Of a DNA stretch of 64,000 nt, positions 25,701-37,158 are shown piece by piece; position 1 is the stretch's first letter; each line of letters starts with the position of its first letter. The DNA is from Phytoseiulus persimilis. Lineage: Eukaryota > Arthropoda > Arachnida > Mesostigmata > Phytoseiidae. Both the position numbers and the translations under genes were made by a program. A model generated the notes under the pieces. That model saw only the letters and a list, made by a program, of their open reading frames with translations. It was not told where the DNA came from and searched no databases. Where the stretch lies: NCBI GenBank assembly GCA_037576195.1, contig CM075102.1, positions 33,228,745 to 33,292,744 of the forward strand, read 5' to 3'.

Positions 25701-28700
25701 TCAGATTGGTCTCGGAATCACCCCTCCAGAGTTTGGAAGTAATGCTCAGATTGGTCTCGGAATCACCCCTCCAGAGTTGGAAAGTAATGCTCAGATTGGT
25801 CTCGGAATCACCCCTCCAGAGTTGGGAAGTAATGCTCAGATTGGTCTCGGAATCACCCCTCCAGAGTTGAGAAGTAATGCTCAGATTGGTCTCGGAATCA
25901 CCCCTCCAGAGTTTGGAAGTTATGCTCAGATTGGTCTCGGAATCACCCCTCCAGAGTTGGGAAGTAATGCTCAGATTGGTCTCGGAATCACCCCTCCAGA
26001 GTTTGGAAGTAATGCTCAAATTGGTCTCGGAATCGCCCCTCCAGAGTTGGGAAGTAATGCTCAGATTGGTCTCGGAATCACCCCTCCAGAGTTGGGAAGT
26101 AATGCTCAGATTGGTCTCGGAATCACCCCTCCAGAGTTGGGAAGTAATGCTCAGATTGGTCTCGGAATCACCCCTCCAGAGTTTGGAAGTAATGCTCAGA
26201 TTGGTCTCGGAATCACCCCTCCAGAGTTGGGAAGTAATGCTCAGATTGGTCTCGGAATCACCCCTCCAGAGTTTGGAAGTAATGCTCAGATTGGTCTCGG
26301 AATCACCCCTCCAGAGTTGGGAAGTAATGCTCAGATTGGTCTCGGAATCACCCCTCCAGAGTTTGGAAGTAATGCTCAGATTGGTCTCGGAATCACCCCT
26401 CCAGAGTTGGGAAGTAATGCTCAGATTGGTCTCGGAATCACCCCTCCAGAGTTTGGAAGTAATGCTCAGATTGGTCTCGGAATCACCCCTCCAGAGTTGA
26501 GAAGTAATGCTCAGATTGGTCTCGGAATCACCCCTCCAGAGTTGGGAAGTAATGCTCAGATTGGTCTCGGAATCACCCCTCCAGAGTTGAGAAGTAATGC
26601 TCAGATTGGTCTCGGAATCAACCCTCCAGCGTTGGGAAGGAATGCTCAGATTGGTCTCGGAATCACCCCTCCAGAATTGGGAAGTAATGCTCAGATTGGT
26701 CTCGGAATCACCCCTCCAGAGTTTGGAAGTAATGCTCAGATTGGTCTCGGAATCACCCCTCCAGAGTTGGGAAGTAATGCTCAGATTGGTCTCGGGATCA
26801 CCCCTCCAGAGTTTGGAAGTAATGCTCAGATTGGTCTCGGAATCACCCCTCCAGAGTTGAGAAGTAATGCTCAGATTGGTCTCGGAATCACCCCTCCAGA
26901 GTTGGGAAGTAATGCTCAGATTGGTCCCGGAATCACCCCTCCAGAGTTGAGAAGTAATGCTCAGATTGGTCTCGGAATCACCCCTCCAGAGTTGAGAAGT
27001 AATGCTCAGATTGGTCTCGGAATCACCCCTCCAGAGTTGGGAAGTAATGCTCAGATTGGTCTCGGAATCACCCCTCCAGAGTTGAGAAGTAATGCTCAGA
27101 TTGGTCTCGGAATCAACCCTCCAGCGTTGGGAAGGAATGCTCAGATTGGTCTCGGAATCACCCCTCCAGAGTTGGGAAGTAATGCTCAGATTGGTCTCGG
27201 AATCACCCCTCCAGAGTTGAGAAGTAATGGTCGGATTGGTCTCGGAATCACCCCTCCAGAGTTGAGAAGTAATGCTCAGATTGGTCTCGGAATCAACCCT
27301 CCAGCGTTGGGAAGGAATGCTCAGATTGGTCTCGGAATCACCCCTCCAGAGTTGGGAAGTAATGCTCAGATTGGTCTCGGAATCACACCTCCAGAGTTGA
27401 GAAGTAATGGTCGGATTGGTCTCGGAATCACCCCTCCAGAGTTGGAAAGTAATGGTCAGATTGGTCTCGGAATCACCCCTCCAGAGTTGGAAAGTAATGG
27501 TCAGATTGGTCTCGGAATCAACCCTCCAGCGTTGGGAAGGAATGCTCAGATTGGTCTCGGAATCAACCCTCCAGCGTTGGGAAGGAATGCTCAGATTGGT
27601 CTCGGAATCACCCCTCCAGAGTTGAGAAGTAATGCTCAGATTGGTCTCGGAATCACCCCTCCAGAGTTGGGAAGGAATGCTCAGATTGGTCTCGGAATCA
27701 CCCCTCCAGAGTTGAGAAGTAATGCTCAGATTGGTCTCGGAATCAACCCTCCAGCGTTGGGAAGGAATGCTCAGATTGGTCTCGGAATCACCCCTCCAGA
27801 GTTGGGAAGTAATGCTCAGATTGGTCTCGGAATCAACCCTCCAGAGTTGGGAAGTAATGCTCAGATTGGTCTCGGAATCAACCCTCCAGCGTTGGGAAGG
27901 AATGCTCAGATTGGTCTCGGAATCACCCCTCCAGAGTTGAGAAGTAATGCTCAGATTGGTCTCGGAATCAACCCTCCAGCGTTGGGAAGGAATGCTCAGA
28001 TTGGTCTCGGAATCACCCCTCCAGAGTTGGGAAGTAATGCTCAGATTGGTCTCGGAATCAACCCTCCAGCGTTGGGAAGGAATGCTCAGATTGGTCTCGG
28101 AATCACCCCTCCAGAGTTGGGAAGTAATGCTCAGATTGGTCTCGGAATCAACCCTCCAGCGTTGGGAAGGAATGCTCAGATTGGTCTCGGAATCACCCCT
28201 CCAGAGTTGGAAAGTAATGGTCAGATTGGTCTCGGAATCAACCCTCCAGCGTTGGGAAGGAATGCTCAGATTGGTCTCGGAATCAACCCTCCAGCGTTGG
28301 GAAGGAATGCTCAGATTGGTCTCGGAATCACCCCTCCAGAGTTGAGAAGTAATGCTCAGATTGGTCTCGGAATCACCCCTCCAGAGTTGGGAAGGAATGC
28401 TCAGATTGGTCTCGGAATCACCCCTCCAGAGTTGAGAAGTAATGCTCAGATTGGTCTCGGAATCAACCCTCCAGCGTTGGGAAGGAATGCTCAGATTGGT
28501 CTCGGAATCACCCCTCTAGAGTTGGGAAGTAATGCTCAGATTGGTCTCGGAATCACCCCTCCAGAGTTGGGAAGTAATGCTCAGATTGGTCTCGGAATCA
28601 ACCCTCCAGCGTTGGGAAGGAATGCTCAGATTGGTCTCGGAATCACCCCTCCAGAGTTGAGAAGTAATGCTCAGATTGGTCTCGGAATCAACCCTCCAGC

Positions 28701-31700
28701 GTTGGGAAGTAATGCTCAGATTGGTCTCGGAATCACCCCTCCAGAGTTGGGAAGTAATGCTCAGATTGGTCTCGGAATCACCCCTCCAGAGTTGAGAAGT
28801 AATGGTCGGATTGGTCTCGGAATCACCCCTCCAGAGTTGAGAAGTAATGCTCAGATTGGTCTCGGAATCAACCCTCCAGCGTTGGGAAGGAATGCTCAGA
28901 TTGGTCTCGGAATCACCCCTCCAGAGTTGGGAAGTAATGCTCAGATTGGTCTCGGAATCACACCTCCAGAGTTGAGAAGTAATGGTCGGATTGGTCTCGG
29001 AATCACCCCTCCAGAGTTGGAAAGTAATGGTCAGATTGGTCTCGGGATCACCCTTCCAGAGTTGAAAAGTAATGGTCGGATTGGTCTCGGAATCACCCCT
29101 CCAGAGTTGGAAAGAAATGCTCAGATTGGCCCCGGAATCACCCCTCCAGAGTTGGAATGTAATGGCCAGATTGGTCTCGGAATCGCCTCTCCAGAGTTGG
29201 AATGTAATGGCCAGATTAGTCCCGGAATCACCCCTCCAGAGTTGGAAAGTAATGCTCAGATTGACCCCGGAATCACCCCTCCAGAGTTGGAAAGTAATGC
29301 TCAGATTTGCCCCGGAACCACCCCTTCAGAGTTGGAAAGTAATGCTCAGATTGACCCCGGAATCACCCCTCCAGAGTTGGAATGTAATGGCCAGATTGGT
29401 CCCGGAATCACCCCTCCAGAGTTGGAAAGTAATGCTCAGATTTGCCCCGGAACCACCCCTCCAGAGTTGGAATGTAATGGCCAGATTGGTCCCGGAATCA
29501 CCCCTCCAGAGTTGGGAAGTAATGCTCAGATTTGCCCCGGAATCACCCCTCCAGAGTTAAAAAGCAATGCTCAGATTGGTCTCGGAATCACCCCTCCAGA
29601 GTTGGGAAGTGATGCTCAGATTGGTCTCGGAATCAGCCCTCCAGAGTTGGAAAGTAATGCTCAGATTGGTCTCGAATTCACCCCTCCAGAGTTGGAAAGT
29701 AATGCTCAGATTAACCCCGGAATCACCCCTCCAGCGTTGGAAAGTAATGCTCAGATTGACCCCGGAATCACCCCTCCAGAGTTGGGAAGTAATGCTCAGA
29801 TTGGTCTCGGAATCAGCCCTCCAGAGTTGGAAAGTAATGCTCAGATTGGTCTCGGAATCACCCCTCCAGAGTTGAGAAGTGATGCTCAGATTGGTCTCGG
29901 AATCACCCCTCTGGAAAGTAATGCTCAGATTGGTCTCGGAATCACACCTCCAGAGTTGAGAAGTAATGCTCAGATTGGTCTCGGAATCACCCCTCCAGAG
30001 TTTGGAAGTAATGCTCAGATTGGTCTCGGAATCACCCCTCCAGAGTTTGGAAGTAATGCTCAGATTGGTCTCGGAATCACCCCTCCAGAGTTGGAAAGTA
30101 ATGCTCAGATTGGTCTCGGAATCACCCCTCCAGAGTTGGGAAGTAATGCTCAGATTGGTCTCGGAATCACCCCTCCAGAGTTGAGAAGTAATGCTCAGAT
30201 TGGTCTCGGAATCACCCCTCCAGAGTTTGGAAGTTATGCTCAGATTGGTCTCGGAATCACCCCTCCAGAGTTGGGAAGTAATGCTCAGATTGGTCTCGGA
30301 ATCACCCCTCCAGAGTTTGGAAGTAATGCTCAGATTGGTCTCGGAATCACCCCTCCAGAGTTGGGAAGTAATGCTCAGATTGGTCTCGGAATCACCCCTC
30401 CAGAGTTGGGAAGTAATGCTCAGATTGGTCTCGGAATCACCCCTCCAGAGTTGGGAAGTAATGCTCAGATTGGTCTCGGAATCACCCCTCCAGAGTTTGG
30501 AAGTAATGCTCAGATTGGTCTCGGAATCACCCCTCCAGAGTTGGGAAGTAATGCTCAGATTGGTCTCGGAATCACCCCTCCAGAGTTGGGAAGTAATGCT
30601 CAGATTGGTCTCGGAATCACCCCTCCAGAGTTGGGAAGTAATGCTCAGATTGGTCTCGGAATCACCCCTCCAGAGTTTGGAAGTAATGCTCAGATTGGTC
30701 TCGGAATCACCCCTCCAGAGTTGGGAAGTAATGCTCAGATTGGTCTCGGAATCACCCCTCCAGAGTTTGGAAGTAATGCTCAGATTGGTCTCGGAATCAC
30801 CCCTCCAGAGTTGGGAAGTAATGCTCAGATTGGTCTCGGAATCACCCCTCCAGAGTTTGGAAGTAATGCTCAGATTGGTCTCGGAATCACCCCTCCAGAG
30901 TTGGGAAGTAATGCTCAGATTGGTCTCGGAATCACCCCTCCAGAGTTTGGAAGTAATGATCAGATTGGTCTCGGAATCACCCCTCCAGAGTTGAGAAGTA
31001 ATGCTCAGATTGGTCTCGGAATCACCCCTCCAGAGTTGGGAAGTAATGCTCAGATTGGTCTCGGAATCACCCCTCCAGAGTTGAGAAGTAATGCTCAGAT
31101 TGGTCTCGGAATCAACCCTCCAGCGTTGGGAAGGAATGCTCAGATTGGTCTCGGAATCACCCCTCCAGAATTGGGAAGTAATGCTCAGATTGGTCTCGGA
31201 ATCACCCCTCCAGAGTTTGGAAGTAATGCTCAGATTGGTCTCGGAATCACCCCTCCAGAGTTGGGAAGTAATGCTCAGATTGGTCTCGGAATCACCCCTC
31301 CAGAGTTTGGAAGTAATGCTCAGATTGGTCTCGGAATCACCCCTCCAGAGTTGAGAAGTAATGCTCAGATTGGTCTCGGAATCACCCCTCCAGAGTTGGG
31401 AAGTAATGCTCAGATTGGTCCCGGAATCACCCCTCCAGAGTTGAGAAGTAATGCTCAGATTGGTCTCGGAATCACCCCTCCAGAGTTGAGAAGTAATGCT
31501 CAGATTGGTCTCGGAATCACCCCTCCAGAGTTGGGAAGTAATGCTCAGATTGGTCTCGGAATCACCCCTCCAGAGTTGAGAAGTAATGCTCAGATTGGTC
31601 TCGGAATCAACCCTCCAGCGTTGGGAAGGAATGCTCAGATTGGTCTCGGAATCACCCCTCCAGAGTTGGGAAGTAATGCTCAGATTGGTCTCGGAATCAC

Positions 31701-34700
31701 CCCTCCAGAGTTTGGAAGTAATGCTCAGATTGGTCTCGGAATCACCCCTCCAGAGTTGGGAAGTAATGCTCAGATTGGTCTCGGAATCACCCCTCCAGAG
31801 TTTGGAAGTAATGCTCAGATTGGTCTCGGAATCACCCCTCCAGAGTTGAGAAGTAATGCTCAGATTGGTCTCGGAATCACCCCTCCAGAGTTGGGAAGTA
31901 ATGCTCAGATTGGTCCCGGAATCACCCCTCCAGAGTTGAGAAGTAATGCTCAGATTGGTCTCGGAATCACCCCTCCAGAGTTGAGAAGTAATGCTCAGAT
32001 TGGTCTCGGAATCACCCCTCCAGAGTTGGGAAGTGATGCTCAGATTGGTCTCGGAATCACCCCTCCAGAGTTTGGAAGTAATGCTCAGATTGGTCTCGGA
32101 ATCAACCCTCCAGCGTTGGGAAGGAATGCTCAGATTGGCTCCGGAATCACCCCTCCAGAGTTGGAAAGAAATGCTCAGATTGGCCCCGCAATCACCCCTC
32201 CAGAGTTGGAAAGTAATGCTCAGATTGGTCTCGGAATCACCCCTCCAGCGTTGGAAAGAAATACTCAGATTGGCCCCGGAATCACCCCTCCAGAGTTGGA
32301 AAGTAATGCTCAGACTGACCCCAGAATCACCCCTCCAGAGTTGGAAAGTAATGCTCAGATTGGTCTCGGAATCACCCCTCCAGAGTTGGAAAGTAATGCT
32401 CAGATTGGTCTCGGAATCACCCCTCCAGCGTTGGAAAGAAATGCTCAGATTGGCCCCGGAATCACCCCTCCACAGTTGGAAAGTAATGCTCAGACTGACC
32501 CCAGAATCACCCCTCCGGAGTTGGAAATTAATGCTCAGATTGGCTCCGGAATCACCCCTCCAGAGTTGGAAAGTAATGCTCAGACTGACCCCAGAATCAC
32601 CCCTCCAGCGTTGGAAAGAAATGCTCAGATTGGCCCCGGAATCACCCCTCCAGAGTTGGAATGTAATGCTCAGACTGACCCCAGAATCACCCCTCCGTAG
32701 TTGGAAAGTAATGCTCAGATTGGCTCCGGAATCACCCCTCCAGAGTTGGAAAGTAATGCTCAGACTGACCCCAGAATCACCCCTCCAGAGTTGGAAAGTA
32801 ATGCTCAGATTGGTCCCGGAATCACCCCTCCAGAGTTGGAAAGTAATGCTCAGACTGACCCCAGAATCACCCCCCCAGAGTTGGAAAGTAATGCTCAGAT
32901 TGGTCTCGGAACCACCCCTCCAGAGTTGGAAAGTAATGCTCAGACTGACCCCAGAATCACCCCCCCAGAGTTGGAAAGTAATGCTCAGATTGGTCTCGGA
33001 ATCACCCCTCCAGAGTTGGAAAGTAATGCTCAGATTGGTCTCGGAATCACCCCTCCAGCGTTGGAAAGAAATGCTCAGATTGGCCCCGGAATCACCCCTC
33101 CACAGTTGGAAAGTAATGCTCAGACTGACCCCAGAATCACCCCTCCGGAGTTGGAAATTAATGCTCAGATTGGCTCCGGAATCACCCCTCCAGAGTTGGA
33201 AAGTAATGCTCAGATTGGTCTCGGAATCACCCCTCCAGAGTTGGAAAGTAATGCTCAGATTGGTCTCGGAATCACCCCTCCAGCGTTGGAAAGAAATGCT
33301 CAGATTGGCCCCGGAATCACCCCTCCACAGTTGGAAAGTAATGCTCAGACTGACCCCAGAATCACCCCTCCGGAGTTGGAAATTAATGCTCAGATTGGCT
33401 CCGGAATCACCCCTCCAGAGTTGGAATGTAATGCTCAGACTGACCCCAGAATCACCCCTCCGTAGTTGGAAAGTAATGCTCAGATTGGCCCCGGAATCAC
33501 CCCTCCAGAGTTGGAATGTAATGCTCAGACTGACCCCAGAATCACCCCTCCAGCGTTGGAAAGAAATGCTCAGATTGGCCCCGGAATCACCCCTCCAGAG
33601 TTGGAATGTAATGCTCAGACTGACCCCAGAATCACCCCTCCGTAGTTGGAAAGTAATGCTCAGATTGGCTCCGGAATCACCCCTCCAGAGTTGGAAAGTA
33701 ATGCTCAGACTGACCCCAGAATCACCCCTCCAGAGTTGGAAAGAAATGCTCAGATTGGCCCCGGAATCACCCCTCCAGAGTTGGAATGTAATGCTCAGAC
33801 TGACCCCAGAATCACCCCTCCGTAGTTGGAAAGTAATGCTCAGATTGGCTCCGGAATCACCCCTCCAGAGTTGGAAAGTAATGCTCAGATTGGTCTCGGA
33901 ATCACCCCTCCAGAGTTGGAAAGTAATGCTCAGATTGGTCTCGGAATCACCCCTCCGGAGTTGGAAATTAATGCTCAGATTGGCTCCGGAATCACCCCTC
34001 CAGAGTTGGAAAGTAATGCTCAGATTGGTCTCGGAATCACCCCTCCAGAGTTGGAAAGTAATGCTCAGATTGGTCTCGGAATCACCCCTCCAGCGTTGGA
34101 AAGAAATGCTCAGATTGGCCCCGGAATCACCCCTCCACAGTTGGAAAGTAATGCTCAGACTGACCCCAGAATCACCCCTCCGGAGTTGGAAATTAATGCT
34201 CAGATTGGCTCCGGAATCACCCCTCCAGAGTTGGAAAGTAATGCTCAGACTGACCCCAGAATCACCCCTCCAGCGTTGGAAAGAAATGCTCAGATTGGCC
34301 CCGGAATCACCCCTCCAGAGTTGGAATGTAATGCTCAGACTGACCCCAGAATCACCCCTCCGTAGTTGGAAAGTAATGCTCAGATTGGCTCCGGAATCAC
34401 CCCTCCAGAGTTGGAAAGTAATGCTCAGACTGACCCCAGAATCACCCCTCCAGAGTTGGAAAGTAATGCTCAGATTGGTCCCGGAATCACCCCTCCAGAG
34501 TTGGAAAGTAATGCTCAGACTGACCCCAGAATCACCCCCCCCCCCAGAGTTGGAAAGTAATGCTCAGATTGGTCTCGGAATCACCCCCTCCAGACTTGAA
34601 AAGTATGGTCGGATTGGTTCTAGAATCAACCCTCCACGTTTTGAAAAGTATGGTCAGATTGGTTCTAGAATCACCCCTCCAGCTTTTGAAAAGTATAGTC

Positions 34701-34770
34701 AGACTCGTACCGGAATCACCTCTCCAGACTCGGGAGAGTATGTTCAGATTGGTCACAGAATCACCTCCAT
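19738..34770 (+). repeat. 15-kb minisatellite, about 330 units of 45 bp with nested higher-order repeats
   Basis: Tandem units of 45 bp (for example 26041-26085) run almost without interruption. Rare 39-bp units lack 6 bp (first at about 20714-20752). One + frame reads the 15-residue unit GITPPELESNAQIGL and is open from 19678 to a TAG at 32698-32700, about 4,320 codons, but there is no ATG before the repeats. A second + frame (ESPLQSW, VMLRLV) is also open for long stretches and continues past the array end; the third has TAA in nearly every unit. TAG occurs in phase in units at 32698, 33463, 33643, 33823 and 34363. A run of 11 C at 34535-34545 shifts the frame, and the last units (34560-34770) are degenerate. 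Unit-to-unit differences mostly change amino acids. I therefore call non-coding satellite DNA whose open frame is a by-product of a unit length divisible by three. Confidence 0.92.
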
Positions 34771-34845
34771 GTCTTCCAGAAAAAGTGCGGACAAACTGAC
34801 AGAGAAACTGACAAACTGACAGACTAAGCCGATTATATATAGTAA

Positions 34846-37140
34846 GGATGCAATCAACAGGACGCCAAACTTCTGAGCGTTGCGCATCGCTGAGCCTTGA
34901 CAGCTTCCGGGCCGGTCACGCAAGGTGTTGCTTGCAGTGACTTCCCACCTCCAGCGGGCTTCCCGAGTTTCGTGCAAGACTCGAATATGATTGAATACTT
35001 TGATATGTTTGCAGAGGGGTGCGGAATGTGGCCACACGTCAAAATTCGACATGAGGCGTTCCCGCTCTCTCCTTCGACGAAGGGCTTTCATCGCTCTGTA
35101 GTAAAAGTAAGAAACTCGAACAAAGGACAGGAGGGCGAATACATGACGGGGTTCTAGTTTTCTGTACAAACTCTGTACCGGTTAGCAAAACCGCTTTCTC
35201 AGGTAACCACTGCTTTCAGCGGCCGCCTGGTGGATGAATCCGAGGAAAGACCCAGAAAACACCATGTTTACGAGGAGTCCGAGAAACATTCGCAGATACG
35301 CGAAACTGTGCAGCCGGAGTCGGTGATTCTGACGGAGATGCTGCCGTGGCGCTGAGTTCGGCCGCCTACCAGGTAAGACTGGATGTGTTTTTGTCCATCC
35401 TGCCAAGAAAACTCTCTTTGTGAGCACGCAGTGCCAGAAACTGCGGCATTCAAGAAAACGGTTCTGGACTGCGATCACGGCGCATTGCGAACGATTGTAT
35501 CGCGGTTGCAAAATGCTTCTTAATCGTAGTAGCGGAATTGCCAGCCCACTCTCTCAGCAACCGATCGCCTTGGATGGCCTGCTTCTCTCACGAAGAGCGG
35601 GTTCCATCGTTCTCCTTGGAGAATGTGCTCTGTCAGCCTCCATTTCGGCAAGTCGCCCCAATTATGTAGCATTGCAAAACTGGTCATGTCGACATGACAG
35701 CCATGACAACGGGGAACAGAAACAACCCTCACACCGAACTTGTAGCGATGTGAAAAGCATCCGTCGAGCCTGAACTCCGAGTTTTCCGGGACGTATCATT
35801 CCGTGAGCTCGCGTGTGATGCCGAGAACAGGGCACTCCACGCCCTCGCGGCGCAGCCGGAAGAATCCGAAACGTGACCCACATGGAAAGTGCGGCTCTGG
35901 GTGAAGGTCTAGGGTTCGTACACGGTCAGGGTCCAAGAAAATTTTCTGGTTTCTTCCATTGATCTTCATGTGGCTATATTTAGCTTGGCGTCTGGCGAAC
36001 TGGAAATAGCTCCATTTTTTAGTTACCGAATCCCGAATCGACTGACAGATGGTTCTCGCACGTGAGTGTGGGACGTCTCCACTCGAACTGCGAACACATC
36101 CAGGCGGCGAAAACCTCTTCGACGCGCGAGTTGGATGCTCCTCAAAAATGTGTGTATGTCTGTCCCAGACTCCTCGAAGCTCAAGAAACCCCTTCGTGTT
36201 CATCAAATCACGGGTTCATTTGTGCATTTGCGGAAGATTCCGCGCAGAGTTGAGGAGAGCTGTCTTCAAGCTACGACTCACGGGCGCTGAACAAATGGGA
36301 CAGCTTCGTGTTCCAAGCCCTTCCTTAAACCTTAGGTGGCTGGATATTCACGCTTATCACCGCTCTGTTCAGAAAGTTTATAATATGAGGCCCGGTCACA
36401 GGTATACTCGACTGAAGCTCCGTGGCGTTCACCAAGTTTTCGGGCGGCAGGTTATGGTGAACGACTCCCGAACCGCCTGTTGAAAGGGACCACTGAGGTC
36501 AAGGGTGACATCAAACAACCCACGGAGAAAGGTATCATCAACAGAAACTCCATTGGACGCTGTCGCGCCTTGATACGGAACCGAGTTCCCGCAGGGAGTA
36601 TTTCCGTTGCTCAACAAAGAGGGACAACCCATTCTACCATGCCAGTAAACGCTGTCTTTGCAACGCATGAACATTTCTACCGAAGAATGTCGCCGGCGCT
36701 CATGATGACCCCTCTCCCATTTCAGCTGATTTCTTGCAACAATAACAAGATCGATGTTCACTTCGAACATCCAGCTCGCGCGTTCATCGGCATGCTTCAA
36801 CACCTGGAACCTAAGATAACTACAGAGCCGAAGGGTGGTTCGAGTGCTCAACGGCATGCTGAAGTTGCCGTCGAAATCGGGAATGTAGGCAGACAGTGAA
36901 CCACATAGAATGGATCGAGCAGAGCAAGATTTTCCGATGCTCCACGTAGCATTGTTGAGGATGACTGGGTTCCCTACATGGACGATATAGCCGACCTCCT
37001 CGGACCTGGTCTTCTCCACGGATTCCGTCCTCTCGACCAAACAGATTATCGGTGCGTCTGTCCTTATCAACAACGCTCGGATAGGCCCGGATAGGAAAAT
37101 GGTCAGACGCACGGAACTTCTTCCTCGGGCGCAAGAACGA
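34846..37140 (+). pseudogene. Flavin monooxygenase pseudogene, copy B (unprocessed)
   Basis: Near-identical to copy A at 7785-10080, at an offset of 27,061 to 27,062 bp. It has the same five exon-like blocks, the same missing first exon and C-terminal anchor, and the shared TGA (36480-36482) in the exon-5-like block, so most decay preceded the duplication. One informative difference: copy B has CGA (Arg) at 35047-35049 where copy A has TGA, a C-to-T change at a CpG. Copy B begins directly after a short spacer that follows the degenerate end of the 45-bp array, and it runs into satellite DNA on its right exactly as copy A does. Confidence 0.85.
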
Positions 37141-37158
37141 GCGCTAGCGACGCTACAG

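Noticed and set aside
25243-26019. Minus-strand open frame of 258 codons across the 45-bp repeats
   Set aside because: It is the complement of the same repeat (SETNLSITSQLWRGD-type unit) and has no independent support.
19738-32700. A 4,320-residue repeat protein gene
   Set aside because: No ATG exon, two + frames equally open, mostly amino-acid-changing differences between units, and an amplified in-phase TAG downstream. Reported as satellite DNA.
19738-34770. CRISPR-like array
   Set aside because: Units abut directly with no unique spacers, no cas genes are present, and the surroundings are eukaryotic.
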